64,000 nt of DNA from Caballeronia catudaia (GCF_001544755.2 NZ_FCOF02000009.1:183269-247268), one strand, 5' to 3'. Numbered from the stretch's first letter, positions 1-10,406 are shown. Notes: generated by a model from the letters alone, not told the origin. Program-made: numbers and translations.

Positions 1-2
1 CG

Positions 3-839
3 ATGCATGCGGAGGACCCGGTCAGGCGGCCCTGGGTATTCAAGGACCACATCTCGGGCGGCTTGATGATGGCGTTCCTCGTCTGCCTGTCCTTTGCGCT
101 CGCGAAGGCGGCGAGCGGGTGGCGAAGCAAGGCGCTGTATCTCGTGGCGCTTCTCGCGCTGATCAACGTGCTGTTCGTGCTCCAGGGGCGCACCGGGCAG
201 GTGGTGGCGATCGCGTATGTCGCGATCTATCTGGTCGTGCAGGCAGCGCGGTTCCGTCGATACGACAAGCGCTCGCGCGTGCTCGCGAGCGTGGGCGTCG
301 CGGCGGTGTGTGTTTGCATCGCGGCTTTCGTGCTCTACGCGAAAGACCGGCGGCTCGCGGACACGGCGCAGGAAGTCTCGCAGTTCGAGACGCAAAACAA
401 GAATACGTCGATGGGTGTGCGCATCCTGTTCTACCGTCGCAGCCTCGAGTTGATGGCCCATCGACCGATTGCCGGCTACGGCGTTGGAAGTGTGCGCACG
501 GAGTTTGAGCGCCTCGCAAGCACGCAGACCGGCGGGCATGCGGCGATGGCGGGCAATCCGCACAACGAGTTCTTTTTGATGGGCGTGCAGCTCGGACTCA
601 TCGGCGTGGCGCTGTTCGTGTGGTTCCTGATCGCGATCGGACGGGAGTGCCGGCGGCTGGCGGAGCCTGCGAAGCTGATCGCGAGCGGCTACCTTTTCGC
701 GTTCGTCCTCGGTTGCCTCGCGAACTCTCTGCTGCTGAACTTCACGGAAGGCAATCTCTTCGTGTTCCTCATCGGCATACTGATCGGCACGGCGCCCGGA
801 AGAGGGCGCGATCCGCAAGCGGCGCAAGCGCGAAACTGA
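3..839 (+). CDS. O-antigen ligase / Wzy_C family membrane protein, 5'-truncated by the window
   Basis: This is the C-terminal part of a polytopic membrane protein of the O-antigen ligase (Wzy_C) family, which joins polysaccharide to lipid A core or a related acceptor in the periplasm. Visible are hydrophobic helices at both ends, a short GRTGQV loop, and the family signature MGVRILFYRRSLELMAHRPI followed by GYGVGS and NPHNEFF before further helices. The frame is open to the window edge, so the ATG at 3 is probably internal; family members are usually over 400 residues, and only 278 are seen. It ends 24 bp before the convergent rng gene. The family is clear; the exact polymer is unknown. Confidence 0.8.
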   Translation: MHAEDPVRRPWVFKDHISGGLMMAFLVCLSFALAKAASGWRSKALYLVALLALINVLFVLQGRTGQVVAIAYVAIYLVVQAARFRRYDKRSRVLASVGVAAVCVCIAAFVLYAKDRRLADTAQEVSQFETQNKNTSMGVRILFYRRSLELMAHRPIAGYGVGSVRTEFERLASTQTGGHAAMAGNPHNEFFLMGVQLGLIGVALFVWFLIAIGRECRRLAEPAKLIASGYLFAFVLGCLANSLLLNFTEGNLFVFLIGILIGTAPGRGRDPQAAQARN

Positions 840-863
840 CGATCGTTGCGGGCCGCGTCGGTT

Positions 864-2333
864 TTACATCAGCACGATGTCGTACTGCTCCTGACTGAGA
901 TTCGACTCGACCTGCAACGAAACCGGCTTTCCGATGAAGTCCATCAACATCGCCAGATGCTGCGATTCTTCCTCAAGGAACAGGTCGATGACCTGTTGCG
1001 AAGCCACCACGCGAAACTCACGCGGATTGAACTGCCGCGACTCGCGCATGATTTCGCGCAGCACGTCGTAGCACACGGTGCGCGGCGTCTTGACCTGCCC
1101 CTTGCCCTGACACGTCGGGCAAGCCTCGCACAGCACGTGGGCGAGTGACTCGCGCGTGCGCTTCCTCGTCATCTCGACGAGCCCGAGCTGCGAGAAGCCA
1201 TTGACGGTCACGCGTGTGCGATCGCGCGACAGCGCCTTTTTCAGCTCTCCCAGCACCTGATCCCGATGCTCGACATTCTCCATGTCGATGAAATCGATGA
1301 TGATGATCCCGCCGAGATTCCTCAGCCGCAATTGCCGCGCGATCGTATGCGCCGCTTCGAGGTTGGTCTTGAAGATCGTGTCGTCGAAATTGCGCGCGCC
1401 GACGTAACCGCCCGTGTTGACGTCGATGGTCGTCATCGCTTCGGTCTGATCGATCATCAGATAGCCGCCCGACTTGAGATCCACGCGCCGTGACAGCGCA
1501 CGCTGAATCTCCGTCTCGATGTTGTACAGATCGAAGAGCGGCCGCTCGCCCGTGTAGTGATGCAGCCGTGAAGCCACCGCCGGCGTGAACTCCGCCGCGA
1601 AGTCCGCGAGCATCTGATACGTCTCGCGCGAATCGACCTGAATGCGCGTGGTCTCGTCGTTGACGAAGTCGCGCAGCACGCGTTGCGCGAGGTTGAGGTC
1701 CTGATAGAGCAGGGTGGTCGGCGGCACGCGCTGCGCTTGCGCGACGATCGTCGCCCACGTCTTGCGCAGATACGCGACATCGGCCGCGAGCTCTTCGCTC
1801 GTCGCGTCTTCGGCGATGGTCCGCACGATATAGCCGCCTTTCTCATCGGCGGGCAACACGGCTGTCAGACGTGCGCGCACGGCTTCGCGCTCGGCTTCGC
1901 TTTCGATCTTCTGCGAGATACCGATGTGCGGCTCCTGCGGCAGATACACGAGCGTGCGCCCCGCGATGCTCACCTGCGTCGATAGCCGCGCGCCCTTCGT
2001 GCCGATCGGGTCCTTCACGACCTGCACCATCAGCGATTGCCCTTCGAAGACGATCTTCTCGATGGGCACATGCGGCGTCGAATTGTGCGGCTCGCCCGCG
2101 ATGCGCGGATGCCAGATATCGGCGACATGGAGAAACGCCGCGCGTTCGAGACCGATGTCGATGAACGCGGACTGCATGCCCGGCAGCACGCGCACGACCT
2201 TGCCGAGATAGACATTGCCGACGCGTCCGCGCGACAGCGTGCGTTCGACGTGAAGCTCCTGAACGGCGCCTTGCTGAACCTGTGCGACACGGGTTTCCTG
2301 CGGTGTGACGTTGATCAGGATTTCTTCGTTCAT
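864..2333 (-). CDS. rng: Ribonuclease G
   Basis: Endoribonuclease of the RNase E/G family, which cuts single-stranded AU-rich RNA and matures the 5' end of 16S rRNA. The start was set at the ATG at 2333 (MNEEILINVTPQETRVA), giving 489 residues, the usual length of RNase G. An S1-type RNA-binding segment lies near the N-terminus (RVGNVYLGKVVRVLPGM). The catalytic Asp stretches TIDVNTGGYVG and IIIIDFIDM follow, then the zinc-link CEACPTC. The longest open frame runs about 250 bp further upstream into maf and is not needed. It is the last gene of the hemF-nadD-rsfS-rlmH-maf-rng run, only 7 bp after maf. Confidence 0.95.
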   Translation of the reverse strand: MNEEILINVTPQETRVAQVQQGAVQELHVERTLSRGRVGNVYLGKVVRVLPGMQSAFIDIGLERAAFLHVADIWHPRIAGEPHNSTPHVPIEKIVFEGQSLMVQVVKDPIGTKGARLSTQVSIAGRTLVYLPQEPHIGISQKIESEAEREAVRARLTAVLPADEKGGYIVRTIAEDATSEELAADVAYLRKTWATIVAQAQRVPPTTLLYQDLNLAQRVLRDFVNDETTRIQVDSRETYQMLADFAAEFTPAVASRLHHYTGERPLFDLYNIETEIQRALSRRVDLKSGGYLMIDQTEAMTTIDVNTGGYVGARNFDDTIFKTNLEAAHTIARQLRLRNLGGIIIIDFIDMENVEHRDQVLGELKKALSRDRTRVTVNGFSQLGLVEMTRKRTRESLAHVLCEACPTCQGKGQVKTPRTVCYDVLREIMRESRQFNPREFRVVASQQVIDLFLEEESQHLAMLMDFIGKPVSLQVESNLSQEQYDIVLM

Positions 2334-2340
2334 GGCCTGT

Positions 2341-2952
2341 TTAGAATTCGACGCGCGCCACGCGCAAGAGTGCTGCGGTTTCGAAAAGGGGCAGACCCAT
2401 GATACCCGAATAGGATCCGTCGATTCGCTCGATGAACTCGGCCGCGCGGCCCTGTATGCCGTACGCGCCCGCCTTGCCGAGCGGCTCGCCCGACGCCGCA
2501 TAGCGTTGCAGCGCAGCACGATCGGCTTTCGCGAAACGCACTTGTGAGCGGGAAAGAACGGGATCGAGCGCCGCGCCTTCGCCATCGACCACGGCGACGG
2601 CCGTCAGCACTTCATGCTCGCGGCCCACGAGTCGTTCGAGCATCGCGACCGCGTCTTCTTCGTGCAGCGGTTTGCCGAGGATCAATCCGTCGATGGTCAC
2701 GGTCGTATCGGCGACGAGAATCGGCGCGGGCGCATGGCTGCCTGCGATGAGCCGCGCGCGCGCCGCATGCGCCTTCAGCGCGCACACGCGCACGACATAC
2801 GCATCGGCGGCTTCGTCGGGCAACGCGTCTTCGAGTGCTTCGGCGTCTTCATCGGGACGGGGCAGAAGGAGCTCGTACTTCACGCCTAGCTGACGCAGCA
2901 ACTCCTGACGGCGCGGGCTTTGGGAAGCGAGATAAACGAAGGGATGAGTCAT
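2341..2952 (-). CDS. maf: Maf-family nucleoside triphosphate pyrophosphatase
   Basis: Maf proteins hydrolyse non-canonical or selected NTPs (dTTP/UTP for the YhdE type) to the monophosphate and PPi in the cytoplasm. The N-terminal phosphate-binding motif [12 protein letters not shown] is intact, followed by [12 protein letters not shown] and a GKPL segment typical of the family. The start at 2952 ([10 protein letters not shown]) gives 203 residues, a normal Maf length; a start 33 bp upstream in the same frame is less likely. It sits between rlmH and rng in a same-strand run, so it is probably co-transcribed. The substrate subclass (YhdE or YceF) was not assigned. Confidence 0.9.
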   Translation of the reverse strand: MTHPFVYLASQSPRRQELLRQLGVKYELLLPRPDEDAEALEDALPDEAADAYVVRVCALKAHAARARLIAGSHAPAPILVADTTVTIDGLILGKPLHEEDAVAMLERLVGREHEVLTAVAVVDGEGAALDPVLSRSQVRFAKADRAALQRYAASGEPLGKAGAYGIQGRAAEFIERIDGSYSGIMGLPLFETAALLRVARVEF

Positions 2953-3009
2953 TGGATATTGGGATTCGAATGACACGCGCGGCATTCGAAGTCCAACGAC
3001 CGCAAAGCC

Positions 3010-3480
3010 TCACGCGCGATGATAAGGATGATTCTGCGTGATGCTCCACGCGCGGTAAAGCTGTTCGGCGAGCAGCACGCGCACCATGCCGTGCGGCAGC
3101 GTGAGGCTCGACACGCGCAGCAAGAGTTCCGCGCGCGATTTCACATCGGGATGAAGCCCGTCCGCGCCGCCGATCACGAACGCGACATCGCGCCCGTCCT
3201 GCTGCCAGCCGGGCAGGGCGTTCGCGAGTTGCATCGTGGTCCAGTCGCGACCGCGTTCATCGAGTGCGACGACGCGCGCGTTCTTCGGCAAGGCGGCTTC
3301 GATGCGCTGCTTCTCGGCGGCCATCACGCTCTCGGCGTTGCGCCCCGACGAACGCTGCTCGGGCTTGATCTCTTTCAGCTCGATGCGCAACTCGGGCGGC
3401 ATGCGCTTCGCATATTCGTCGAAGCCATTCGTGATCCAGTCGGGCATCTTGTGTCCGACGGCGAGGATGACCAGCTTCAT
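3010..3480 (-). CDS. rlmH: 23S rRNA (pseudouridine1915-N3)-methyltransferase RlmH
   Basis: SPOUT-class methyltransferase that methylates pseudouridine 1915 in helix 69 of 23S rRNA on the assembled 70S ribosome. The protein is 156 residues, matching the family. It begins [15 protein letters not shown] and carries the C-terminal SAM-binding knot [13 protein letters not shown] followed by [20 protein letters not shown]. It lies 14 bp downstream of rsfS on the same strand, the common rsfS-rlmH pairing, so the two are very likely one transcript. Confidence 0.96.
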   Translation of the reverse strand: MKLVILAVGHKMPDWITNGFDEYAKRMPPELRIELKEIKPEQRSSGRNAESVMAAEKQRIEAALPKNARVVALDERGRDWTTMQLANALPGWQQDGRDVAFVIGGADGLHPDVKSRAELLLRVSSLTLPHGMVRVLLAEQLYRAWSITQNHPYHRA

Positions 3481-3494
3481 CGAATGAAGCGGGA

Positions 3495-3947
3495 TCAGTG
3501 CTTGCGCGTGGTCTTGCGCGCGGGACGTTTGACCGCGGGCGCGGCGTCTTCGTCGTCCTCGTCGTTATCCGCGGTGACGCGCGCGCCGCCGAACATGTTC
3601 GGCGTTTGCAGCTTCACGCGCACGGGCTTGTCGCCCCAGACTTCTTCGAGGTTGTAGTACTGGCGCAGCGCGGGCTGAAGGATATGCACGACCGCGTCGC
3701 CGCAATCGACCAGCACCCATTCGCCGATCTCTTCGCCTTCCGTGCTGATGATGTCGCCGCCCGCTTCCTTGACCTTCTCGCGCACGCTGTTGGCAAGCGC
3801 CTTGGTCTGCCGGTTCGACGTGCCGCTCGCCACGACCACGCGGTCGAAGAGCGAAGTCAGGTGAGTCGTGTTGAACACCTTGATGTCTTGCGCCTTGACG
3901 TCTTCCAGACCGTCGATGATCGCGCGTTGAAGCTTTTGAAGTTCCAT
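3495..3947 (-). CDS. rsfS: Ribosomal silencing factor RsfS
   Basis: RsfS binds L14 on the 50S subunit and blocks joining with 30S, lowering translation when nutrients are short. The core domain is recognisable ([48 protein letters not shown]). At 150 residues it is longer than the roughly 105-residue E. coli protein. The extra part is a C-terminal tail with an acidic stretch ([10 protein letters not shown]) followed by a basic end ([11 protein letters not shown]), probably disordered. It lies between nadD and rlmH, with 24 bp to nadD. Confidence 0.95.
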   Translation of the reverse strand: MELQKLQRAIIDGLEDVKAQDIKVFNTTHLTSLFDRVVVASGTSNRQTKALANSVREKVKEAGGDIISTEGEEIGEWVLVDCGDAVVHILQPALRQYYNLEEVWGDKPVRVKLQTPNMFGGARVTADNDEDDEDAAPAVKRPARKTTRKH

Positions 3948-3971
3948 GGTTACCGAGTCTTTACCGTTGAT

Positions 3972-4658
3972 TTACCGTGTCCGGTACAGGTGATGTTGAA
4001 CAATATAGTCCCATACAGCCGGGGGGACCTGAGCGCGGGCTTCGGCCACGTCCGACATCGTGCTGGCTGCCTCGCGGATCGCCGTGGCGGATACGTCGAG
4101 CAGCAGCGTTGCGTCGATGAGCACGTGACCGCATAGGCTCGCTTGCAGTGTTTCTGGCGGCGCGGCGCGTTTCGCGACTTCCGCGGCAACGACCGCCGGC
4201 AGCGTCGCGACATCGAAGCCCGGCCGTGTTTCCACGCAGATATGCGCGTAGTCGAAAAGCTCTTTCCAGCGATGCCACGAGTCGAGCTTGACGAGCTGAT
4301 CCGCGCCCATCAGGAGCGAGATCGACGCCTCCGCGCCTTCGCGCTCGCGCCAGTGACCGAGCGTATCGACGGTATAAGTGTCGCCTTGCCGGTCGATCTC
4401 GTCGGTGCCAATCGTGATCGTCACGCCGTCGATCACGACGGATTCGGCGGCCGCGCGCGTCATCGCCAGCCGATGCTCCGGCGCCGATACGCCCGCTTTC
4501 TGCCAGGGCTGACCGGCGGGCAACAGCACGAGCTCGGTCAGTCGCAGTAATTCGACAAAGCGACGCGCAAGCGCTAGATGTCCGTTGTGAATCGGATCGA
4601 AGGTGCCGCCGAAAATGCCGACGCGTTTCGTGCAAGGCACAGCGGAGTTCAAAGCCAT
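3972..4658 (-). CDS. nadD: Nicotinate-nucleotide adenylyltransferase
   Basis: NadD transfers AMP from ATP to nicotinate mononucleotide to form deamido-NAD in NAD synthesis. The nucleotidyltransferase motif [15 protein letters not shown] is present with the HxGH active-site pair. The C-terminal SATAIRE segment corresponds to the SxTxxR phosphate-binding motif. At 228 residues it is a normal length. The start ATG at 4658 lies inside the end of hemF (10-bp overlap), indicating translational coupling. A longer open frame over the same DNA in another phase is an off-frame shadow. Confidence 0.95.
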   Translation of the reverse strand: MALNSAVPCTKRVGIFGGTFDPIHNGHLALARRFVELLRLTELVLLPAGQPWQKAGVSAPEHRLAMTRAAAESVVIDGVTITIGTDEIDRQGDTYTVDTLGHWREREGAEASISLLMGADQLVKLDSWHRWKELFDYAHICVETRPGFDVATLPAVVAAEVAKRAAPPETLQASLCGHVLIDATLLLDVSATAIREAASTMSDVAEARAQVPPAVWDYIVQHHLYRTR

Positions 4659-5608
4659 TCGCGCCGCACCAGGAAGTCGGAATAGAGCCGCGCCTCGGGC
4701 GTGCCGGGCTCGGGCGTCCAGTCGTAGCGCCAGTTCGCGACGGGCGGCATCGACATGAGGATCGACTCGGTGCGTCCGCCGCTTTGCAGGCCGAAATGCG
4801 TGCCACGGTCGAACACGAGATTGAACTCGACGTAGCGCCCGCGCCGGTACGCCTGGAACTCGCGCTCGCGTTCGGTGTAAGGCGTGTCGCAGCGGCGCTC
4901 GATGATCGGCAGATACGCTTTCAGGAACGCATCGCCGACGCTCTTCGTCAGCGCGAACGCGCGCTCGAAGCCGCCTTCCGCGTAATCATCGAAGAAAATG
5001 CCGCCGATGCCGCGCTGCTCGTTGCGATGCTTCAGATAGAAATATTCGTCGCACCACGTCTTGAAGCGCGGATACAGTTCGACGCCGAACGGATCGAGCG
5101 CGTCGCGGCAGGTCTGATGAAAATGCCGCGCGTCTTCCTCGTAGCCGTAGATCGGCGTGAGATCCATGCCGCCGCCGAACCAGAAGATCGGCGCTTCACC
5201 TTCCTTGAGCGCGGTCAGCATGCGCACGTTGGCGTGCACCGTCGGGCAGTGCGGATTGCGCGGATGCATCACGAGCGAAACGCCGAGCGCCTCGAAGCCG
5301 CGACCGGCGAGCTGCGGACGCGCTGCGCTCGCGGAGGGCGGCAGCGCGTCGCCTTGCACGTCCGAAAAGCCGATGCCGCCGCGCTCGAAAAATCCGCCGC
5401 CTTCCAGAATGCGCGTCACGCCGCCGCCACGCAGATGCGCGCCGGGCTCGCGGGTCCAGGCGTCGGTGACGAAGGCGGTGCCGTCGAAACCGCCGAGCGC
5501 ATCGGCTATGCGTGTCTGCAGGCCTGTCAGATAGTCGCGGACAGCCTCGATATCATGGGATGCGTCGTCTTGTTCGCGCTGTTTCGCGCTGCGGTTCGGT
5601 TCACTCAT
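4649..5608 (-). CDS. hemF: Oxygen-dependent coproporphyrinogen III oxidase
   Basis: HemF performs the oxidative decarboxylation of coproporphyrinogen III to protoporphyrinogen IX in aerobic haem synthesis. Family blocks are clear: [34 protein letters not shown] and [14 protein letters not shown] then [12 protein letters not shown]. The length of 319 residues is slightly over the usual 300 because of a charged N-terminal extension ([19 protein letters not shown]). It is the first gene of the minus-strand run that continues into nadD. The strong purD terminator just upstream separates it from purD, so it probably has its own promoter in 5609-5656. Confidence 0.96.
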   Translation of the reverse strand: MSEPNRSAKQREQDDASHDIEAVRDYLTGLQTRIADALGGFDGTAFVTDAWTREPGAHLRGGGVTRILEGGGFFERGGIGFSDVQGDALPPSASAARPQLAGRGFEALGVSLVMHPRNPHCPTVHANVRMLTALKEGEAPIFWFGGGMDLTPIYGYEEDARHFHQTCRDALDPFGVELYPRFKTWCDEYFYLKHRNEQRGIGGIFFDDYAEGGFERAFALTKSVGDAFLKAYLPIIERRCDTPYTEREREFQAYRRGRYVEFNLVFDRGTHFGLQSGGRTESILMSMPPVANWRYDWTPEPGTPEARLYSDFLVRREWL

Positions 5609-5656
5609 CGATTGCTGCTAGTCGGTCCGGGGTTAACCCTTCGTCTCGAAACTCTC

Positions 5657-5693
5657 AAAAGCGCGCTGCCGGACACGAGGTCCGGCAGCGCGC
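5657..5693 (-). terminator. Rho-independent terminator of purD
   Basis: A perfect 14-bp stem (5661-5674 with 5680-5693) with a 5-base loop, followed on the minus strand by four U (5657-5660). It lies 26 bp past the purD stop codon and ahead of hemF. Confidence 0.85.
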
Positions 5694-5718
5694 ATGCCCG
5701 GGCTGCTTCGGCGCCGCG

Positions 5719-7035
5719 TCAGCCGTGCTTGTCGGCCGGCTTTTCAGCGCTTTTATCAGCCGATTGCTTGCGGTTCACCGCACGATAGCCGATGTCCCGC
5801 CGATACTGCATGCCGTCGAACGAAATCTGGTTGACTGTATCGTAGACCACGGATTGCGCGCCGCGCACGGAATCCGCCAATCCGACGACGCATAACACGC
5901 GGCCACCCGAGGTGGTGAGCTTGCCGTCGGCGAGCGTCGTGCCCGCATGGAAAGTGACGGAATTCTCGGTTTCCGCCGGAATGCCGCTGATGCGGTCGCC
6001 CTTGCGCGGCGTTTCCGGATAGTTGTGCGCGGCGAGCACGACGCCAAGCGCCGTGCGGCGGTCCCAGTCGAGATCGACGGTGTCGAGCTTGCCGTCGATC
6101 GCCAGTTCGACGACTTTCGAGAAATCGCCCTTGAGCCGCGCCATGATCGGCTGCGTCTCGGGGTCGCCCATGCGGCAGTTGAATTCGAGCGTCTTCGGAT
6201 TGCCGTTCGAGTCGATCATCAGGCCGGCGTAGAGGAAGCCGGTGAAGCGGATGCCGTCGTTTTCCATGCCGCGCACCGTCGGCTGGATGATCTCGCGCAT
6301 CACGCGCGCGTGCAGTTGCGGCGTGACGATCGGCGCGGGCGAATACGCGCCCATGCCGCCGGTGTTCGGGCCCTTGTCGCCGTCGAGCAGGCGCTTGTGG
6401 TCCTGGCTCGACGCGAGCGCGAGCACGTGCTTGCCGTCCACCATCACGATGAAGCTCGCTTCCTCGCCCGCGAGGAATTCCTCGATGACGACGCGCGCGC
6501 CCGCATCGCCGAGCGTGTTGTCGGCGAGCATCGCATCGACGGCGCCGTGCGCTTCTTCCAGCGTCATCGCGACGACGACGCCCTTGCCGGCCGCAAGCCC
6601 GTCCGCCTTGACGACGATCGGCGCGCCTTTCGCGTCGATGTACGCGTGCGCGGCGGCGATGTCGGAGAAGGTTTCGTATTCGGCGGTCGGAATGTTGTGG
6701 CGCTTCATGAACGCCTTCGCGAAGTCCTTGGAGCTTTCGAGCTGCGCGGCTTCCTTGCTCGGCCCGAAAATCTTGAGGCCGCGCGAGCGGAACAGATTGA
6801 CGATGCCGGCCGCGAGCGGCGCTTCTGGACCGACGAGCGTGAACGCAACGTGTTCTTTCTCGACGAAATCGGCGAGTGCCGCCGGGTCCGTGATGTCGAC
6901 GTTGCGCAGGCGCTCGTCCTGCGCGGTGCCGCCGTTGCCCGGCGCGACATAAACGATCTGCACGCGCGGCGACTGCGCGAGCTTCCAGGCCAGCGCATGT
7001 TCGCGGCCGCCGGAACCGACGACGAGTAACTTCAT
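5719..7035 (-). CDS. purD: Phosphoribosylamine-glycine ligase
   Basis: PurD makes glycinamide ribonucleotide from phosphoribosylamine, glycine and ATP, the second step of de novo purine synthesis. The start at 7035 (MKLLVVGSGGREHALAWKL) gives 438 residues, close to the family norm; the open frame upstream of it is not conserved-looking. ATP-grasp features include DGLAAGKGV, GPNTGGMGAYSPAP and EFNCRMGDPETQ. It follows yebC on the same strand after a 267-bp gap, so it may have its own promoter, and it ends at a strong terminator. Confidence 0.97.
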   Translation of the reverse strand: MKLLVVGSGGREHALAWKLAQSPRVQIVYVAPGNGGTAQDERLRNVDITDPAALADFVEKEHVAFTLVGPEAPLAAGIVNLFRSRGLKIFGPSKEAAQLESSKDFAKAFMKRHNIPTAEYETFSDIAAAHAYIDAKGAPIVVKADGLAAGKGVVVAMTLEEAHGAVDAMLADNTLGDAGARVVIEEFLAGEEASFIVMVDGKHVLALASSQDHKRLLDGDKGPNTGGMGAYSPAPIVTPQLHARVMREIIQPTVRGMENDGIRFTGFLYAGLMIDSNGNPKTLEFNCRMGDPETQPIMARLKGDFSKVVELAIDGKLDTVDLDWDRRTALGVVLAAHNYPETPRKGDRISGIPAETENSVTFHAGTTLADGKLTTSGGRVLCVVGLADSVRGAQSVVYDTVNQISFDGMQYRRDIGYRAVNRKQSADKSAEKPADKHG

Positions 7036-7302
7036 GTGAATCCCCGAAATCCTGACAAAAAGCGGCTTGAGTAAAAGCGGCGGGCGCATCGACCGTAAGG
7101 CGCGCATGACGGCGGTCATAACGTCGCGAAGGCGGCTCGCGCCGATAACGGCTGCGTCACGCGCCTTCAAAGGGTGATGCCGCGCCGCGGCGACTCGGCG
7201 TCGAACGAGCGGCGCTGCTCCGGCATGCGAGCCGAAGCGAAAGATATTCCATGCGAGGGCGGGCGCAATCCGGTTGCGCCGCACCCCGTGCGATCCGAAG
7301 CT

Positions 7303-8031
7303 TCAGCCTTCGTTGATCGCGGCGTTCGTAAAGACTTCCTGCACGTCGTCGAGATTTTCGAGCGCGTCGAGCAGTTTCTGCATCTTCACCGCGTCGTCGC
7401 CGCCGAACTCGACTTCCGTCTGCGGTTTCATCGTCACTTCGGCGAGTTCCGCCTTGAAGCCCGCGGCTTCGAGCGCGTCCTTCACCTTCTGGAAATCGTT
7501 GGGCGGGCAGATCACCTCGATGCTGCCGTCTTCGTTGGTCACGACGTCATCCGCGCCGGCTTCGAGCGCCGCGTCCATCAGCTTGTCTTCCGGCGTGCCG
7601 GGGGCGAACAGGAACTGGCCGACGTGATCGAACATGAACGACACCGAGCCGTCCGTGCCCATGTTGCCGCCGAACTTCGAGAATGCGTGGCGCACTTCCG
7701 CGACGGTGCGGGTGCGGTTGTCCGTCATCGTGTCGACGATGATCGCCGCGCCGCCGATGCCATAGCCTTCGTAACGGATTTCTTCGTAGTTCGCGCCGTC
7801 GACGCCGCCGGTGCCGCGCTGGATCGCGCGGTTGATGTTGTCCTTCGGCATGTTGGCGTCATAAGCCTTGTCGACGGCCAGACGCAGGCGCGGGTTCGAA
7901 TCGATCTCGCCGCCGCCCATGCGCGCCGCGACCTGGATTTCCTTGATGAGGCGCGTCCAGACCTTGCCTTTCTTCGCGTCGGCCGCGGCCTTCTTATGCT
8001 TGATGTTGGCCCATTTCGAATGACCCGCCAT
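7303..8031 (-). CDS. YebC/PmpR-family protein
   Basis: A 242-residue member of the YebC/TACO1 family, reported in other bacteria as DNA-binding regulators or as factors helping ribosomes through difficult sequences. The signature N-terminus [20 protein letters not shown] is intact, as are NIKRA-like and [16 protein letters not shown] segments. It lies upstream of purD on the same strand. Nothing in the sequence decides between the transcriptional and translational role, so no specific function is assigned. Confidence 0.93.
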   Translation of the reverse strand: MAGHSKWANIKHKKAAADAKKGKVWTRLIKEIQVAARMGGGEIDSNPRLRLAVDKAYDANMPKDNINRAIQRGTGGVDGANYEEIRYEGYGIGGAAIIVDTMTDNRTRTVAEVRHAFSKFGGNMGTDGSVSFMFDHVGQFLFAPGTPEDKLMDAALEAGADDVVTNEDGSIEVICPPNDFQKVKDALEAAGFKAELAEVTMKPQTEVEFGGDDAVKMQKLLDALENLDDVQEVFTNAAINEG

Positions 8032-8364
8032 TACCTTTCTCCATCGCGCTCGGGCTGAAGAGCCGTGCGCCTAGTGTGCTGTCGTGCTTTGTGTAGCCGA
8101 ATGTGTCTGTTCGCGCCTCGATTGTTCGCGCGTGCTCGCGCGCTTTTCGTGAACAACGCCGGGTTCGCTCGCGGATCGTTGAGTCCGGCGTAACCCGAAT
8201 AGGAACAGACCGAAATTTTAGCATGGCGGCGCGCGCGCTCAGTGCCGCCGTGCGCGGTGCGGCGGCGCAAAGACAGCGCAATCCGGGTCGAATTCGGGAA
8301 AAAAGCGCGCCAGAACGCAAACCGCCGCGCGTGGCGCGGCGGTCGGGAGGATTTAAGCGGACGC
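8032..8364. other. Gene-free interval between yebC and upp
   Basis: This 333-bp stretch holds the probable yebC promoter at its left and the upp terminator at its right. The open frames across it are arginine-rich, without ribosome-binding sites or recognisable motifs, and I treat them as composition artefacts. Confidence 0.6.
8318..8342 (-). terminator. Probable terminator of upp
   Basis: A 9-bp perfect stem (8322-8330 with 8334-8342) with a 3-base loop, followed on the minus strand by only three U. It lies 22 bp beyond the upp stop codon. Confidence 0.6.
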
Positions 8365-9018
8365 TCAGTTCTTCGTGCCGAAGAGGCGGTCGCCTGCGTC
8401 GCCGAGGCCTGGAACGATATACGCATGATCGTTCAGATGCGAATCGAGCGACGCGACGTAGAGCTTCACGTCCGGATGCGCGTCCTGGAATACCTTCACG
8501 CCTTCGGGCGCCGCGACCAGCGCGACGAAAACGATGTTCTCGGCGTGCACCTTGCGGCGCTTCATCACGTCGACGGCGTGCACCGCCGAATAGCCCGTCG
8601 CAACCATCGGATCGCACAGGATGAAGACGCGTTCCTCCAGATCGGGCGGCAGGCGCACGAGATACTCCACCGGACGATGATCCTCAGCCCGGTACACGCC
8701 GATATGCCCGACGCGCGCCGACGGCACCAGATCGAGCAGACCGTCCGACATGCCGATGCCCGCGCGCAGCACCGGCACGATCGCGAGCTTTTTGCCGGCG
8801 ATCACGGGCGCGTCGATCTCGACGAGCGGCGTTTCCACGCGCTTGGTCGTGAGCGGCAGATTGCGCGTGATCTCGTAGCCCATCAGCAGCGTGATTTCCC
8901 GCAGCAGTTCGCGGAACGTGCGCGTCGACGTGTCCTTGTCGCGCATGTGCGTGAGCTTGTGCTGGATCAGCGGGTGATCGAGGATGAAGAGATTGGGAAA
9001 GCGGCTGTCTTGTTTCAT
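8365..9018 (-). CDS. upp: Uracil phosphoribosyltransferase
   Basis: Upp salvages uracil by condensing it with PRPP to give UMP. The start at 9018 ([19 protein letters not shown]) gives 217 residues, as in related proteins; the longer open frame upstream is not supported. The PRPP loop is [13 protein letters not shown] and the uracil-binding region is near the C-terminus ([18 protein letters not shown]). It is monocistronic here, divergent from the SDR gene at 9222 and followed by its own hairpin. Confidence 0.96.
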   Translation of the reverse strand: MKQDSRFPNLFILDHPLIQHKLTHMRDKDTSTRTFRELLREITLLMGYEITRNLPLTTKRVETPLVEIDAPVIAGKKLAIVPVLRAGIGMSDGLLDLVPSARVGHIGVYRAEDHRPVEYLVRLPPDLEERVFILCDPMVATGYSAVHAVDVMKRRKVHAENIVFVALVAAPEGVKVFQDAHPDVKLYVASLDSHLNDHAYIVPGLGDAGDRLFGTKN

Positions 9019-9221
9019 GGGTCTTGCGCGCGCTGCGCGTCCTGCTCGTGTGATGGGCTGCCTCTCGCGCCTCGCTCGGTGCGTCGCGGACAGTGGCGAC
9101 AGTTTACCCAAAAGCCGCCACGTCCCTAAGACTATTCGCCCCGCCGACGTTGCCGACCCGATTCTTCTAGAATTGCGCGAAGACGTCGCAATCTGTGACG
9201 AACGACACCGGAGGAAGAACG

Positions 9222-10001
9222 ATGGACATGGGAATCGCGGGGCGCACGGCGCTGGTGTGTGCGGCGAGCAAAGGGCTCGGACGCGGCTGCGCGGAAGCGC
9301 TCGCAGCTGAAGGCGTGAATCTGGTGATCACCGCGCGCACGGCGGAAACGCTCGAAGCGACCGCGGCGCACATTCGCGCGCAATACGGCGTCGACGTGAA
9401 AACCGTCGCCGGCGACATCACCACGCCCGAAGGCCACGCCGCCGCGCTGGCCGCGTGCCCGTCGCCGGACATTCTCGTCAACAATGCGGGCGGACCGCCG
9501 CCGGGCGATTTCCGCACCTTCACGCACGACATGTGGATCAAGGCGCTGGAAGGCAACATGCTCACGCCGATCGAGCTCATGAAAGCGACCATCGACGGGA
9601 TGATCGAGCGTGGATACGGCCGCATCGTGAACATCACGAGTTCATCGGTGAAGGCGCCGATCGACGTGCTCGGGCTGTCCAACGGCGCGCGTTCGGGGCT
9701 GACCGGCTTCGTCGCGGGCGTCGCGCGCAAGGTCGCGGCGACCGGCGTCACCATCAACAATCTGCTGCCGGGCTCGTTCGACACCGACCGCATCGCCGTG
9801 ACGCTCGAAGCGCAGGCGAAGGCGCAAAACCTGCCGATCGACGAAGTGCGCAAGCGCCGCGCGGAGAGCCTGCCCGCGGGACGCTTCGGCACAGCGGAGG
9901 AATTCGGCAAGGCGTGCGCGTTCCTCTGCAGCGTGCATGCCGGCTACATCACCGGACAGAACCTGCTGATCGACGGCGGCGCTTATCCCGGCACTTACTG
10001 A
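9222..10001 (+). CDS. SDR-family protein with altered catalytic residues
   Basis: A Rossmann-fold short-chain dehydrogenase-like protein of 259 residues. The start at 9222 is chosen for its ribosome-binding site (GGAGGAAG at 9210-9217); a GTG start 27 bp upstream is possible. The dinucleotide site reads [26 protein letters not shown] and the C-terminal [18 protein letters not shown] and [11 protein letters not shown] segments are typical. In place of the catalytic YxxxK motif the sequence reads SNGAR after [13 protein letters not shown], so the usual Tyr and Lys are absent. It is first in a plus-strand run with mgsA. The substrate is unknown. Confidence 0.85.
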   Translation: MDMGIAGRTALVCAASKGLGRGCAEALAAEGVNLVITARTAETLEATAAHIRAQYGVDVKTVAGDITTPEGHAAALAACPSPDILVNNAGGPPPGDFRTFTHDMWIKALEGNMLTPIELMKATIDGMIERGYGRIVNITSSSVKAPIDVLGLSNGARSGLTGFVAGVARKVAATGVTINNLLPGSFDTDRIAVTLEAQAKAQNLPIDEVRKRRAESLPAGRFGTAEEFGKACAFLCSVHAGYITGQNLLIDGGAYPGTY

Positions 10002-10016
10002 CAGCGAGGCGCAAAC

Positions 10017-10406
10017 ATGACCACACGCGTCGCGCTGATCGCGCACGACATGAAGAAGGACGACATCGTCACGCTCGTGGGCGAGTTCGTCGATACGCTC
10101 GCGCAATGCGACCTCGTCGCGACGGGAACGACCGGCGGGCGCATTGCGGCGGCGCACGGGCTCGACGTCGAGCGCAAGCTGTCCGGCCCGTACGGCGGCG
10201 ACCTGCAGATCGGCGCGGAACTGGCGGAAGGGCGCGTGAATATCGTGATCTTCCTGCGCGACCCGATGACCCCGCAGCCGCACGAGCCCGACATCAACGC
10301 GCTCGTGCGCGCCTGCGACGTACATAACGTGCCGTGCGCGACCAACATCGCGACGGCGCGCATGATCCTCGACGACTTGCGCCTGCGCTTCGCGCGGGCG
10401 CAATGA
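10017..10406 (+). CDS. mgsA: Methylglyoxal synthase
   Basis: MgsA converts dihydroxyacetone phosphate to methylglyoxal plus phosphate, a bypass that relieves sugar-phosphate stress. The 129-residue protein has the family blocks [16 protein letters not shown] (here [12 protein letters not shown]), [22 protein letters not shown] and the catalytic [15 protein letters not shown]. It begins 15 bp after the SDR gene and is followed 34 bp later by the quinone oxidoreductase, so the three are likely co-transcribed. Pairing with reductases may help deal with reactive carbonyls; that is inference. Confidence 0.95.
   Translation: MTTRVALIAHDMKKDDIVTLVGEFVDTLAQCDLVATGTTGGRIAAAHGLDVERKLSGPYGGDLQIGAELAEGRVNIVIFLRDPMTPQPHEPDINALVRACDVHNVPCATNIATARMILDDLRLRFARAQ

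Noticed and set aside
3961..4806. Alternative 281-codon frame overlapping nadD
   Set aside because: Arg/Ala-rich shadow; the nadD frame carries [10 protein letters not shown] and the correct length.
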